Part shown: positions 26,912 through 39,886 of the stretch, one piece after another
Layout: every line of letters begins with the position of its first letter
Position numbering within the stretch: position 1 is the stretch's first letter
Assembly (NCBI RefSeq): GCF_901709675.1
Contig: NC_051092.1
Location: 14,236,991-14,300,990, forward strand
Reading direction: 5' to 3'
Length of the DNA stretch: 64,000 bases
DNA from: Syngnathus acus
Taxonomy: Eukaryota; Chordata; Actinopteri; Syngnathiformes; Syngnathidae
Position numbers and translations under genes: made by a program
The notes under the pieces: model-generated
The model's input: only the letters and a program-made list of their open reading frames with translations
Told to the model about the DNA's origin: nothing
The model's database searches: none

Positions 26912-28919
26912 TGGCACCGCCCACTTTCCTCCATGCCCCCCCCCCCTTCCTCTGTCCTCCCAGTCCCGTCCTTATGCACAAGACTGACTTGCTGCCGGGC
27001 CGCGAAACACGGGTACAATTAGCCATCTGCTCTCTTAAACCTTTAAACTCTTTCTCTTATTCCTCCTTTCATACGCTTCTGTCTCCGTTTTTCTTTCCCA
27101 CCACTCTGTCAATGTTTCTGTTTTTGACTCCTTCTGCACTTCTGACCTTAGTTTCAATCTGCGGCCCCCTTTGGTCCTGAACTGCACTGCAGCCACTGAC
27201 CCGTGAAGGTGCCAGTCCCTTGGGATCACATAGAATCTTAAATAACTTCATATAGTGTATAATAATTTCAGAACACAATACTATCCAGTATGTACTGTAT
27301 GTACATAAACATGAATATATTAATTAGGCTTCTAGATTGGCCGTTCCCTCTTACACAAACATCCGTCTGTTGCTCTTTCCATTCATTTGTCTTCATTGTG
27401 CTGTATCTTCCATTATGTTGCTCCCTCCTTTTATGTGCAGTTAGTGTGGTTTAATGTTTGGCTTAAGCCGTAGAAAGCAATCAGTCCTTGTTTTTTTGGG
27501 GTTTTTTTTTTTTATGAAACCAGCTGAGCTCAAGATGGTATTGTTGATACTCGTCTCTCTCGTCTTTTCTCTTCTATTCTCTCATTTCCTCTTTATTGTT
27601 CCCTTCTTTCTTATCCTCTGGCACAATATTAGTGCCCCCCACCCCGACAACCGCCACCCCCCCCTCCCCATGTCGTCTGTGTGCTGTGGGTGCTGTGCTG
27701 TAGCTCAAAACAAAACTAGAGTTTAAAAGATATACTGTACATGTACTGAACTTTTCCGAAGCTGGAAAAGCAGGAACACGACAAACTCATGAGGCGGATC
27801 ACTCCTGATTTTTTCAGAAAATAAGCCCTTGACCCGGAGAGAGAAAAAAGAAGACGTGGCGGAAAACAAAACAAAACAACAACTCTAAATCCCAGACGCT
27901 ACGATGATGTCATTTTTTCACAGCGAAGGAGGGAACCACTTTCAAATGTTCTCGCGACAAAGGCAACGCAAAGGTTGTGCTGTTTTGTGTGCATGCCTTC
28001 CAATGTGCGCGCTCACTTCAATTTGTGGATTGAATTCTTTGTGCTGCCCTGTGCTCTTGTTTTTGCCCTGTTGTGCTGAACATCTCAAAGAATCGCTCCA
28101 TTCTCCCAAACCTGTTTGCCTCCGTGGCGCATCTGGTATTAAGTGTGTGTGCGCGCGCGTGCGTGGTGGAGCAACACGATTCAAGTCTTCTCTTTTCTCT
28201 TTCTCTCTTCTTACTGCCATCGCTTCCCCATCCTCTTTTACTGCCCTGCCTTCTGAACGAGGGCACGGGGGAAGTTCTATCTGCACTTTTTCAAAACGTA
28301 ATAATAATAATAATGACAACCTTGAGGTTGAGGATGGTTTTGATGATGATTATAGTAGCGGTGAAAATGAAGGGAGGAATGAGCGAAAAGGCAAGTTGGG
28401 GAGAGGTCGCCTCTGCGCTGTGACTTGAGGGCGTGGAGATGCGGAAGAAGACACGGAGGACGGATGAAGGGCTCTCGTTCGCCTCTTTTTGTGCCGCTTG
28501 TTATTTTCGGCGTGTTCGCTGGCGTGCATTTGAATATTTCCTCTTGGCGCTTTGCTGTGGAGAGAAAGATCTCGTCCTTGCCTCGCTTGTCATAATGAGG
28601 CTCGCCGAGCCAGTATTGTGACATAACGTGTTAAAAGCATGATCAGAGCTTCGACTGGGAGAGCAACGTCGTCTGTATGTTGTCTGCCGGTGTCGCGATC
28701 AGTCAGGCCGGGAGTAGATTCTGACTTTGTTGCTGACCCCCACCAAAAAAAAGTTAACATGGAATTTTGTTTCGCACTCCGTGGGTGTGATTTTTGAGGA
28801 TGGACTGATCTGTGACTGTGAGATAGTGGAGAAGCAGATAATCTTTTTCCCGGGGTGCTTGAGAGCAGCGCTGTGTTTTGTCAGCCACAGTCAACTCAAA
28901 TTCGCCCACAGTAAATAAA
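26912..28919 (+). other. Probable syt7 3' UTR with candidate polyadenylation signal
   Basis: No further coding exon is needed after TGA at 26909-26911. The pyrimidine-rich non-coding sequence that follows is consistent with a 3' UTR. The first AATAAA with plausible spacing that I noted is at 28914-28919, giving a UTR of about 2 kb, but the true end cannot be fixed without transcript data. Confidence 0.4.
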
Positions 28920-31900
28920 ATAGATTTCCACGGACAGCATGGAAGAACCTTTTTTTTTTTTTTTTTTTTTAATCCAATCTGGGAGTGTTGGTGTATCAAA
29001 TTTACAAGAAACATTTAACAATTAACGTTTAACAATTGCACTTGACATAGGGGTTGCCATTGATCATGCTGTTGTGTATTTTTCTTTTGTTAAAAAAAAA
29101 AATAATTTCGTGAAAGTTCTGCTAGGCTCAATAGCAAAAGGCTTAAAACTGCTGGGTCAAAACTAACTCAAGTTGGGTGCAATAGGGTCTAACCCAATCT
29201 TGGGTAAAGGTAACCCAATTAGCTTAAAATCCACAGTGAGTGTGTTAGGAAAACCCTCTAGCATTTTTTAGTGTTTGTATAACAATTTGTTACCAGGCAG
29301 TACAATTTGCTTGCTCCTCTGGATTTGTTCATTTTATTTCTTTTATTTAATCTCATTTGCTGCATTGTCATGTAGAGAGCAGAGATAACCTCTGTCTTCT
29401 GTTTGGCTCTGCATTAGAGAGACAGGCCCGAGTTAGCAAGTGTGAGTAGTTGGCCACTGAAGCGCACAAGCAACAAACTTCGCTTCAAGATGATGTCATT
29501 GCCATCAGCTAAATCTCAATCTTAGCCTTATCTGCACAAGATTAGACATCTCCTCTGCCTCTAAGCTACTCTGGCCTGTTCGTGTGTCCATTCCTTGGAC
29601 AGAAGGGAACACAGTTTGCTGAGGCGACATTTGCCAGGAAAAAAAAAATGGAGTGTGCCCTCATTAGTAATCATAAAGATGCTGGAAAAGGCTAAAATGG
29701 AGGAAGATAATCACCCAGCCGGTTTCCTAAGGTGAAAATGCAGGTGATGCACTTGCACTGCGTTTTCGTTTCAACGTGATTACACAGTGTTCAAGGAGGG
29801 ATAAATCGCCCCACTCGACCCAGTAAACTGGCATTATTCGAGTTTTGTGTTCTGCTGCTGCTGCTGCAAGTAGAATTGGGGCAGGTAGCTTGCTAGGTGG
29901 CACAGTGCTTTTGTTTTCCTTCATGCAAATTTGTAAAGTCACCCTATCACCTTGGTTTCAACGAAAATATCCCTTAGGCACAATTTGTGATATGATCTAT
30001 GTTTTTTTGTTTTTGTTTCCATGATTACATCTAATGCAAACCAAATGAATAGTCATACTCAAGGTTGCGAAGTGAATAAACATTAGGATGCACTTTTTAT
30101 GATTATTCCAAAAGTTGCATAACAAACAACCTCTCTTTGCCAGCTGCTCTAAAAGCAGCACAATTAGAACGAAGGCCATTTGAAACAATATAAAAGAGAA
30201 AGCAATTTGCCAACCTAACTTTTTATGGAATTAGCACTTGTCGCCGTGACAGTTGTGACCAGACCAGAGTTAATTTTCAGGTTTTAGAAAGTTTTACGTC
30301 TGACTAGCCAAAACCAGTCGCCACCACTGTTGGAAAAATGCTGCTGGTGTGATGTCATCAGGGAAGGCGTGCATGCATAGATTGGAACAGCTGAATCAGC
30401 AAATTGTCGTTTTGGGTCGTGTGTGAGTCGCAACCTTACGCAGGCAGACTCGACCTCCAGCCCCAAACTCGCCTTTGGACTCGTTTGAAGCATTTGTTAA
30501 AAACCAGTGTGACTTCTCCCAATCAGAGTTGAAGCAAGCGTTATTTGAATTGTAACAATAACGAGAGTCAATATATATTTTTCTTTTTGTTCACATTTGA
30601 TTGTCGGTCAGTATGTGTGTGTGTGTGTGTGTGTGCTATGGTGTTCTTGTGTTGGGTTTCTTTCTTTCCAAACGTGATATGGAAATGCTTCTGTTTTTGA
30701 CAACTTTATGTAAATATCCTTGGTGGAAATGAACATTTGTTGTTCAACGAGTTTTCCTTTGTCACTTGAAATGATGAAGAAAACACGTTCGTGATAACAG
30801 TGGTGATGTTGACCATGCCGATTCTAACAGCCCTTCTTGAATAAGGGCTTTTGATGTCCGCTGTATTTTTGTGGGAGGGGGTCCCTGCACTTGGAGGAGG
30901 AAAAGGGGAAGGAGTGCTAGCCGATGCATCCCGGGCCCACTGTAGCAACACTGCCACGTAGCTTTGCTCCTGGAAATTGAATGTGGGAGGAGCCTGAGCC
31001 ACTAATGCACTCATATGTGTTTTTATGCCAAGCATCAAAAGGCCGTCGCTCTGCCCCGCCCGCGCCCGTTCGTCTCATCCTGTCTTCTTATAGGCTTTGG
31101 GATTGACTCTAATGCCATTGTGTTGGACAGGATTGACCATGCTCACACGCTGATGATGCCAGAGCAAATTTGGAGGCGGGCATTATCCAGCTAGAGGCCG
31201 GAAGTGGATAAGCACCCAGCAACCCTGAGGAATATTTGCGTGTATTTGTCTCATTTAGCACCACAAAAGCGTCTTGCTAGCTTCCGCGGGGAAATTTAGC
31301 GAGACAAATTATTGGATTAGAGGTACCTGCAAACTATCAACACATGTTGGAGAATTGACCAACAATAACTTTTTTTTTTTTTTAATCATCAGATTTTGAC
31401 CAGAATTGATTGACAAAGCCACATGCCAAAATTGAAAACGCACAATCTGGCTCCCATTATTTCCATCCATGTCCACTGTAATGACGACTATGGTTTCCCA
31501 TTTCATATTTCAGACCGGCCCCAACCACAAAAGTGCTACAGTTACTCCAGCAGCCGGCAAAAAGGACTGTCAATGGGCTCTGGCCTCCATTTGTAATGTC
31601 ATCCCATCGCAGGGGGGCGGGGCGGGGCGAGGGCAGACAACGCGCATTTATCGATGCTCTAAAAATAATCTTTGACTCCACATCCATTTGCTCTCTCTTG
31701 CCGGTTGAAGTAATAATAATTATAAAATAATAATGCAGCTTGGATCCACTGCCATCATGTGTAGGAAATCGAAGGGGTGGGGGGTCATCACAGTTCTTTT
31801 GGGATGCTGCGACTAGCACTTGCGTTTCTTCACCTCCTCTCGGGACTTGCCGTGGCTCACCTCCTCAACAAAGAGTGCTCAAGCTTAAATACACACAATT

Positions 31901-32855
31901 GTGATGTGTACAATCTAATTCCATGTATTGATTTCTTTCTGTATTTTTGCCAACTTTGTAAAGTGTATAAATATCTATAAATATATGAACAAGACAGTAC
32001 TGTATAGATTTTAGCTGCCTGGTAAGGTTCCTAGTATATACTTGGTAGACTAAAAGAAGTGTAGAGCTGTTCAAAAGCCAGTTACTGACATTTGCGCAGT
32101 AACTCGGCGCCACTGGCACTTTTTATATCCTTCGTTTTAGCCCTGCTTTATTTTTTTATTCTCGCCAGTGGGAGCCAAAGTGTGTTGTTCTTAATTTTGT
32201 CCCTTTGTTACTTTGTTCTTTTGTTGCTGTTTTTTTTACAAGACACAGCGAGGTTCTGGCAGTCAGGAGAGTGCGGTGGAACGCAGACTGGGACCCAGTG
32301 CATTAATGTGTGTGCGTGTGCATCAAGTGTGTGTCCGCCCACGCAAGTGCTTGTGCTCTCTGTGCAAAGCCCCCTTCCTTCCGATGTTAGCCGCCGTGCG
32401 TTCAGGTGCAGGATGACCATGTTGGGTGAAGTTGGCAGACCCCGGCCCCTCCATGACCACTCAACTCCTTCATTACAAGACTCCATTTGAATCCTCCACC
32501 AAGTATAGATTTCCACTTCCTCCGCTCAATTGTTCATTTACTCTCCCATTCAAACGGTAATGCATACACCTCCAGAGTCTAATTCAGCAGTAATCCATGC
32601 TCCCTCATCTATCTGGGATTCACTGCCCATTAGCGGCTCCTATTCTGCGCCGTTTTTTTTTACGTGTCTGCCGAGCTCTGTGGACCAGACATTGATCAAG
32701 CACAAAAAAAATAGAAGGTCCTTGCACCTCCTCCCCAGGGCGGAGTAGTAAAAACAGAAGCAGTGAATAAAAGCTACATAGGGAAATTGTATGGCACAGT
32801 CAGGTCAGTCAGATTTATGTACTGATTAGCGGTCATGTGCTAACAACCTGAAATG
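28920..32855. other. Gene-free stretch downstream of syt7
   Basis: I see no coding sequence. The stretch includes a poly-T run (about 28951-28970), a short GT repeat (30613-30635), a G-rich GC-box-like patch at 31615-31632 and scattered AATAAA hexamers. The open frames here look random: they are short, have no family resemblance and are overlapped on both strands. Confidence 0.5.
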
Positions 32856-32863
32856 ATCGAGAC

Positions 32864-33199
32864 CAGAGGTGTCAAACTAATATTTTTCGCGGGCCGCATC
32901 GTAGTCATAGTTTCCTTCGGAGGGCCATTATGACTGTGACTTATATTATATACAGTATAGGCGACACAACAAACTGATAACTAGTTTTGAAATCACAGAC
33001 TAGTAAAAACTGTTCACATTTTTTAAAAAGATGAATGGTAATAAAAATTGCTAGCAATTTCTCTAGTTTTCCAAAAGTGAAGGCAATTTGTAATTTTAGA
33101 ACTGACACATAAAGTCCATGCACAATTTGTCTTTGCGGGCCCCATAAAATGATGTGACTGGCCGCATCTGGCCCCCGGGCCTTGAGTTTGACACCTATG
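32864..33199. mobile_element. Non-autonomous hAT-type element, 336 bp, with 8-bp target duplication
   Basis: The terminal inverted repeats are 'cagaggtgtcaaact' at the left and 'agtttgacacctatg' at the right. The flanking 8-mers are atcgagac (32856-32863) and atccagac (33200-33207), 7 of 8 identical, which is the target-site duplication length of hAT transposases. Both ends are followed by GC-rich 'cgggccgcat' / 'ggccgcatctggcccccggg'-type sequence. There is no coding capacity. Confidence 0.8.
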
Positions 33200-33359
33200 A
33201 TCCAGACAATCACCTATAATAAAATGAAACTTCCATTTCAAAGTTGTCACAGGTCGAGCTGAAGTCATAAGACCCTGCAGAGTGAATTTCTATATTGGTG
33301 ACCCCTTGAGCCCATAAAGCTACCTTCTCATAAGCGGCCATGCTTTTCCTGGTCCCTCA

Positions 33360-34060
33360 ATGGAGGCGCGGGCTGGACAAAGGGCAGCTGTCAGCACGGC
33401 CAACTTGAGGTCCAAAGCAGCCAAGCGCAAGCCTGCTTGGCACCTCGTTTGTAGCAAGAGACTGACTAAGACCAGCCTTAAAGATGCGACCCGCTTGCTT
33501 ATCGGAACTGTTTGTTAACGGATCATTGCGACCCCTCCCTTACCCATTCTAACTTTCAAACTAAGTGCTCTGACGTGTTGCCCGGTTGCTCTGTACATAC
33601 GTGTGTTGCGCTTCTGTTGCCGTCTCGTCTCCGTGTTGGCGTCGCATCGGGTTCTTACCGGGCGGCCTCCGCAGACGTCCTCGGCCTCTTGACACCACAA
33701 GTTGTATCGTTGCTTCGACGCCATTCTGCTGCTTCTGTATCTGCCAATCTCGCCGACCTGGCTTGAGGAGGCGGAAGAGCCCAGTGAGGCAGCAGAGCGG
33801 TTACTCGCCATCATGGATCAGGAGGTCAAAGCGAGGACGTCTGGAAGTCATACCCGGTAGCACTTTGGTTTTGCGTTCCATGTTTTTTTTTTCAGCCTCT
33901 CCTGTTTTTTGGGCCGAACGGACTGTGATCTTACTGGTGGTCGTTGTTCTCCTCCCATCAGTGTTAGAGTGTGATGGACGGAGCCATGGAGCTGAGCTCT
34001 GATTTTGTTCCATATTAAAGGATCATTTTTACAACGTCGGCTTTCTCAGTGATTGATGAA
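33360..34060. other. GC-rich unexplained segment, possible retroelement remnant
   Basis: This block is more GC-rich than its surroundings and ends in 'ttccatattaaaggatcatt', a compact ATTAAA polyadenylation-like end. Short open frames occur on both strands but none resembles a known protein. An LTR or retroelement remnant is possible, but I found neither TG...CA ends nor a target duplication. Confidence 0.25.
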
Positions 34061-34296
34061 TCATTTTCTAAGGCAAACCTGCTGGTAATTATTGTAACGT
34101 ATTGTTGTGAGTTCATTATATGTTGCTTATTGTTGAAATCAGTGAAATAGATTTTCATGAAATTGAAGACGGAATTTAATTTGAGCAAATAAATGTATAC
34201 TCAAATTTTTACTTGAAGTGAAGGTAAACCTCGAGAAATATTATCACATTTGTTTCCATATATAATATTTTTGATGGCAGCATAATGCGTTGAGGC

Positions 34297-34983
34297 CAGT
34301 GCCGGCTCTACGCAGGGGCAAGAGGGGGCAACGCCCCCTCAAACAGATGTCCTGCCCCCTCGAATCAAACTTTTAAAAGTGAAAAATCCGCTGATAGAAA
34401 CACACGTTAATCAGCCCCCTCTCTTCTCTCATGTCGGTACAGTGTGTGTCCTCACACAGCCTGCTGTCAGGACTCCGCGACCCTCCGTAAACATCCAATC
34501 ACTGTGAGTATGCAAATGAGGCAAGACGCCGCCAGAGAGTGTCAAGTTACAGTCAGCGCGGTAGGAGTTGGAAGAAGCAGTAAAAACTCCACCAAACTCG
34601 TCGTAATGACCCGCGCGCGATATAACTAATGATTAACGACAACTCAAATAATAGTTAATATAACATTCATATTATATGTTCCCCCCCCTGAGAGATTGCC
34701 ACCTTATTGTGGTCAGGGGGTTTGCGTGCCTCAGTGACCCTAAGAGCAATACCAGCAGAAGCTTTAATCTTCAGGTGGGACACCCAAGCTGGACAGGTCT
34801 TAGTGTAGAGGCCTGACAGAGTGCAATCCACTTCTCCAGGTTGAGATCTGGACACACAGCTAACAACTGCCGTGAAGAAAAGCACTAACAGTGTTAAAAA
34901 TGTGTAAAAAAAAAAAAAAAAGAAGATGCCCCCTTCACATTTCTGACTGCCCCCTCTTGTGTGCATTCCTAGAACCGGCCCTG
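34297..34983. mobile_element. hAT-type element with perfect 8-bp target duplication and a nested fragment
   Basis: The left end 'cagtgccggctctacgcagg' and the right end 'cctagaaccggccctg' are inverted copies that continue inward into shared 'caagaggggg' / 'ccccctcttg'. The flanks are identical 8-mers, gttgaggc at 34289-34296 and 34984-34991. Inside, around 34680-34860, is 'gagattgccaccttattgtg' and neighbouring sequence that resembles the 5' region of abundant RTE-like LINEs in fish, apparently captured or nested. A poly-A tract follows near 34905-34921. No transposase remains. Confidence 0.82.
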
Positions 34984-35303
34984 GTTGAGGCTATTTTTCT
35001 TCACTTGCAATAATAATATCCACAGTACATTCCATACAATTCAATTTAAAAAAATTAATAAGACGTTTTGTGTGAAAAGCTGAGAAATATAGAGTAAATG
35101 ACAACATGTTAATTTGCCTTTTCTTCATTCCATCAGCAGCAGAAATATCTCAATGTATTTAACTCCAAGCTGTCTGTGCCAGATTGGCCAATTAAGAGAA
35201 GTCCAAATGAAGCAGGACGTAGATAAGAAGGAACATCGATGCAGTGAGGCGGAGCCAAGGCGACTCAGAGAGCCGACTCGCAAGTAAAAAAGGCTCTCAG
35301 CTG

Positions 35304-35305
<2 letters not shown>

Positions 35306-35340
<35 letters not shown>
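35306..35340 (+). repeat. Poly-T tract of about 35 bp
   Basis: An uninterrupted T run. It could be the poly-A tail of a retroposed copy on the - strand, but no body was identified. Confidence 0.9.
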
Positions 35341-35787
35341 CCCTTTTCCCGAGTATAATCAACTCCATGGGCCGCATATTACAGGTTGTGCAGACACTGC
35401 AGCGATCCTCCTCTGTGGGAAGACCAGGTCAGCGTCGGGCCAAAACAAGGCGAGCTCAGCAGACGGGGGGACGGGGGGGACATCACCTTCTATTTTTGGA
35501 AGTACCGCGCTGCGCCGCAACCACCTTCATCTTTGATTGAGGATATTTATGCCAATTGTGCATTTTTCTCAAATGTAAGCAGAATTGGTTTATTTTGAAA
35601 AATAATACTTGATTAATTTTCCCCTCGGTATTGCGATTAAATGAACAATTATTTATTTTAAGGTCCTGTACTCAATATTTAAAAAAAAAAAACAATACAA
35701 AAACATTAAAACTATTTGTGTACAGCAACAGTGGGGCCAAGCAGCTATTGTAGCAAAACAATGGCATGGTCTACCTCGGGAAGCTAG

Positions 35788-36017
35788 GGTTTCAAACTAG
35801 GGTTAGGGTTTCAAACTAGGGTTTTAAATTAGGGTTAGGGTTTCAAACTAGGGTTCGAAATTCAAACTAGGGTTTCAAACTCGGGTTAAGGTTTCAAACT
35901 AGGGTTAAAGTGTCAAAATAGGGTTTCAAATTAGAGTCAAAGTTTTAAAGTGGGGTTTCAAATTAGGGTTAGGTTTCAAAGAAAGATTTCAAATTAGAGT
36001 TAAGGTTTCATAATCGG
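35788..36017 (+). repeat. Degenerate TTAGGG-like minisatellite
   Basis: Roughly 15 units of 12-16 bp have the form 'tagggtttcaaac', often with 'agggttaggg' inside. The array decays toward its 3' end ('tttcaaattagagttaag'). The vertebrate telomere hexamer TTAGGG occurs repeatedly but is always interrupted by TTTCAAA. Confidence 0.8.
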
Positions 36018-38239
36018 GTTCAACTGCAGGAGGTGCCACAGAAGTGATGCGACTTCATTTGCGACCAAAATCACCGCCTGGCTTCCCCCTGTCAAATGGA
36101 GCCTCTGCAAATAGATGATTAGAAATATGAAATATGCCCGCGATATGCACATTGTATTTAAGAGAAAAGAAGCAGGAAATAAGACTGTCACTTTCAATGT
36201 CGGAGGCGTTTCCCTCAAGTTATTTTTGCGGGCCAAGATAATAAAGTGCTCCAGACTTGGCATGACAAGATGTCAGGCAAAAAGTAATTATATATATTTT
36301 TTCCTAAGCTGCAGTGAAAGCTTGGTAAAGATAGGCCATGCAGACTGGCAGCCTTGGACAGATGGGAGGGAGGAAGACGAGCAAAAAGTGACGTGATAGA
36401 GGTGAGGATGCAGCATGAGACCAGGTGCTGGGGGAAAAAGGGAGGGACAAAAAGATGTGAAAACAGTGTGATTATCTGTGTCACATTTATTGATGCACTA
36501 ATCCAAAGGATGGGGAAGCTGTCACTGAGTGGGGGGCCGGGGGGAGTCAGATTTCGTGTGGTGAACACACACTGAAGTTATCATGCTGTGAGTTTGAAGT
36601 ATCCATATTGAATCCGCAGGCACAAAAGCACAGCAAAAGAATTAACATCGCACTGTTTAATAGTGTGATGACTGTTTTAAATGGCTGACTTAATTTGAGG
36701 GGGGGAAATGTACAAGGGAATTAGATTGTTGGAAAAATCACAGATATTCAGCTCAGGCTGCTTTTTTTCTGACTCTCTTAAATGTCTTCAATACACCAGA
36801 GGGTGTCTGAGATGATAATGTGATGTACGTGTAGATGTATCGCATACAGATGGCGAGAAGACATTTTCTTCAAAGTGTCATCCTGCCTCGGCTGGACGTT
36901 TTTATCAAGATGTCAAAGCAAATTTCAAATCATCCATCAGTTTTACATAACCTCCCTTTTATATCGTTTTAGGGCAATTTGGTGTCATACTGCTATCCAG
37001 TGGCCAAACGTTGAATTGAAGGTAGGCTCATTTATAGTTAAAAAAACAAGTGAAAAAGATAATAGCAGACAAAGAGACCAAACTATACTATTCTAGGTCT
37101 ACATTTTCGAACCCTTAAAACTTATAATTTATATCTTTTCAACAACATCCATATGATTCCGCAGAGCTACACTCCATTTGTAGCATTGTGTTTTGTTTTA
37201 TTGGACATAACATGCTTTAGTGATATATCTACATTGTTGTGAGAATGAATGCAATTTAAGGGCGTTGTTTTCAAAAGCTCTTTGGCACTCATTTAATAAA
37301 GACTCACGTACATCACTGTCCACTACAAATCCCATTTGTGACATCTTCCAGTTGAGCTGTGTTCCATTAAATCTCAAAGAAAGCCATCCAGACAATATTT
37401 GCCTCTTTTATTTGTGCTTACAGTGGCGGCCAGCATGCCTCAAGGATTTTGTCATCCATCAGTGTATCCAATGACGTTTCCATTACTGTATGGTTGCACA
37501 TGGCTGAGCAGCAGCGAACGGTTGTGATGACTGAGAGGCTGAGAATGACCACCAACAACCCCCATGATCTTCTTCTGGGTAGAGAATGTGATGATGTGAA
37601 GGAGTAGCAGAGGGGGAAAATGGAGGGATATTATATAGAAAAAAATCTAGCCATTGCACTGTTGGGAATGTGACACACTGAATTTGAACTAAAATTAGGT
37701 ACAGAGACAAGAAAGAAAGTCTTAGACAAACAAAAGATATACAAATTAGCAACAGAAACAACAAAACAAAAACTCGGAAAAAACGGACAACTAAATACAT
37801 AAATACATTTTTAGTTGAGTTCATAAAAGCAGAATCTCAGTATTATTTGTCAGTAGATTGTGCAGCGATGGCATCATGGTGGTGAAGTTGCACGTTTGTG
37901 TTGAGAATCTTGCAGTGCCACTTGGCGGTGTTCGCTGACCTACATAGGATGAGAGGAGAGTAAACAAAAAGGCTCAATATTGCGAGGGAGTGCGACACAG
38001 ATTCCCACAGACGTCTGTGGCGTGTCAGCCTCTCCGCCACCCGGCGCTGAACCTAGACTCAAGCACTTTGTGTTGTCATCACATCATGTGGCCTCAACAC
38101 TGAGGGTCCAAAAGTGCACAGTGCTTGCGTCATGCATACGAAATACATGCTTGCTTTGTCAAAACAAGACATTTAGTTCGCCAAAAATATTTCTTTACAA
38201 AACGTTGTCTGTGGCCCCACTAATCTAAAACATGGCATT

Positions 38240-38400
38240 CTAATCAATATTGGGGTTATGGAATAGGAATTAAGCAGCAAAATGTATTTGTTTTTATCCA
38301 CCGCCGAGGTGGCCATTTTGTTACTTGCTGTCGGCTGAAAATGACATCAGAGTTGCCAACCAATCACGGCTCAGCTTCAGAAAACTGGTGCATTCGGCAT
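38240..38400. mobile_element. Dispersed teleost repeat fragment (family not certain)
   Basis: The sequence 'ggccattttgttacttgctg' with downstream 'tgacatcagagttgccaacc' and 'aatcacggctcagctt' matches my memory of a repeat that recurs in many fish genomes. No ends were resolved. It directly precedes a long CA repeat. Confidence 0.3.
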
Positions 38401-38413
38401 AGCTGCGACTCCT

Positions 38414-38415
<2 letters not shown>

Positions 38416-38494
<79 letters not shown>
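38416..38494 (+). repeat. (AC)39 perfect microsatellite
   Basis: Seventy-nine bases of uninterrupted CA dinucleotide; likely to be highly length-polymorphic. Confidence 0.98.
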
Positions 38495-38497
<3 letters not shown>

Positions 38498-38569
38498 AGT
38501 GCTAATAATCATGGTGTACATGGTGACATTAACGAGGACACGTACGAAAGGAAACGGATGGATAGTGAT

Positions 38570-38880
38570 AAGTTAAAGTTAAAGTCCCAATGATCGTCAC
38601 ACACACACACACATCTGGGTGTGGTGAAATTTGTCCTCTGCATTTAACCCATCCCCGTGTGATTTTGATCCATCCCCTGGGGGAGAGGGGAGCAGTGAGC
38701 AGCAGCGCTGCCGCGCTCGGAAATCATTTGGTGATCCATTTACAACCCCTTACACTGAGTGCCAAGCAGGGAAGAAATGGGTCCCATTTTTATAGTCTTT
38801 GGTATGACCCGGCCAGGGTTTGAACCCACAACCTTCCACGCTCAGGGAGGACACTCTACCACTAGGCCACTGAGCTGGTA
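38570..38880 (-). mobile_element. tRNA-derived SINE, minus strand
   Basis: On the - strand the element begins with a tRNA-like head: an A box within 'tggcctagtggtagagtg' and a B box 'gggttcaaaccc' (plus strand about 38817-38828). The body then runs to a 3' end with 'agttaaagttaaagtcccaa' on the plus strand and a CA repeat. This composition matches abundant teleost tRNA-SINEs. No clean target duplication was found. Confidence 0.75.
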
Positions 38881-39696
38881 ATAATAATGAAAAATATATT
38901 TGTTTGCATCTTGATATTTAATGCATTCCCCTTCATGCGTGAATCTTGTGTTCCTCGGATGATAAATATTCCAGTAAAGCAATCATCAGATTGAGTATGC
39001 TGGGCAACACCAGTAGCAAAGACAGGCAGACACATGAGAGTATGCGGCAGCATGAATATTTCAGCGCGCGGGGGATAAATATTTCACTCTTTCAATGTGA
39101 GGAAAAAAGATACGAGGATTGCGTTACGCTTAGAACCCTCCATGAATAATGACTGTGGGGATGAGAGGAGAACATGTTCACGTTCAGAGAGACAGGTAGA
39201 GGAAGTGTGGATGCAGAAGTGGGAAAAAAATAAGTATACAAAGTTGCTGATGGAACGGAGGCCCTGACCTACAAGGAGGTAGCGCTAGTGAGCAAAATCA
39301 TTACTTGCTACCCGTTTGTAGCCGACCTCCATGTGGACTTGCCTTTTATGGTCTGGCCACGCTTCTTTGTTGGACTTTACAACAGTGCTTACACAATGCT
39401 GACACCGGAAAGAGGCTCATGTGTTTACCACGTCATAAATATTTTGTAGCTCTAAATCCAAGACACATGGTCGCCTTGAGGTGTGCCGCTAGGTACATTA
39501 AACAGACGCAGTGTAAATTCTGTAAAGTGATGTATACTTCCACGAACAGAAACGGGTACACTTGGACAGTATTTCCCAAGCTTTATTGAGCCAAGGTACA
39601 TATTTTACTGAGAAGAAGCCCACTCCACACAGGTGATGCCTTGTACCTTATGCCATTCCATACTATTCGCTTGAGCTGCTCCATTAAACCATATAC

Positions 39697-39841
39697 TTAC
39701 TTACTTTCCATATGGCGTAGGCGAAGGTTCCATAGTGTAGTTGTTAGTGCTCTGGCCTCTCACCTTAGCGACTCGAGTTCAAATCCGGGTGGGACTTGTC
39801 ATAGTTTATCATGGAAAAATTTGCAACACAGTTACTCGTGT
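39697..39841 (+). mobile_element. Second tRNA-derived SINE-like insertion with about 22-bp imperfect target duplication
   Basis: The sequence 'tagtgtagttgttagtgctc' (A-box region) followed by 'gagttcaaatccgg' (B box) forms a tRNA-like head. The insertion is flanked by near repeats 'gctgctccattaaacc' (39675-39690) and 'gctgccccataaaacc' (39842-39857), extending to 'atatac' / 'atacac'. An acceptor stem and a normal cloverleaf are lacking, so this is not a functional tRNA gene. Confidence 0.65.
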
Positions 39842-39886
39842 GCTGCCCCATAAAACCATACACCTCCCTGAAGCTTAGGGCTAGGG

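Noticed and set aside
27904-28428. Open frame of 174 codons in the syt7 downstream region
   Set aside because: Low-complexity translation, overlapped on both strands, no splice or family support; best read as 3' UTR.
39719-39797. tRNA gene
   Set aside because: A- and B-box-like sequences are present, but no complete cloverleaf is formed and the segment is flanked by an imperfect 22-bp duplication, so it is a SINE head.
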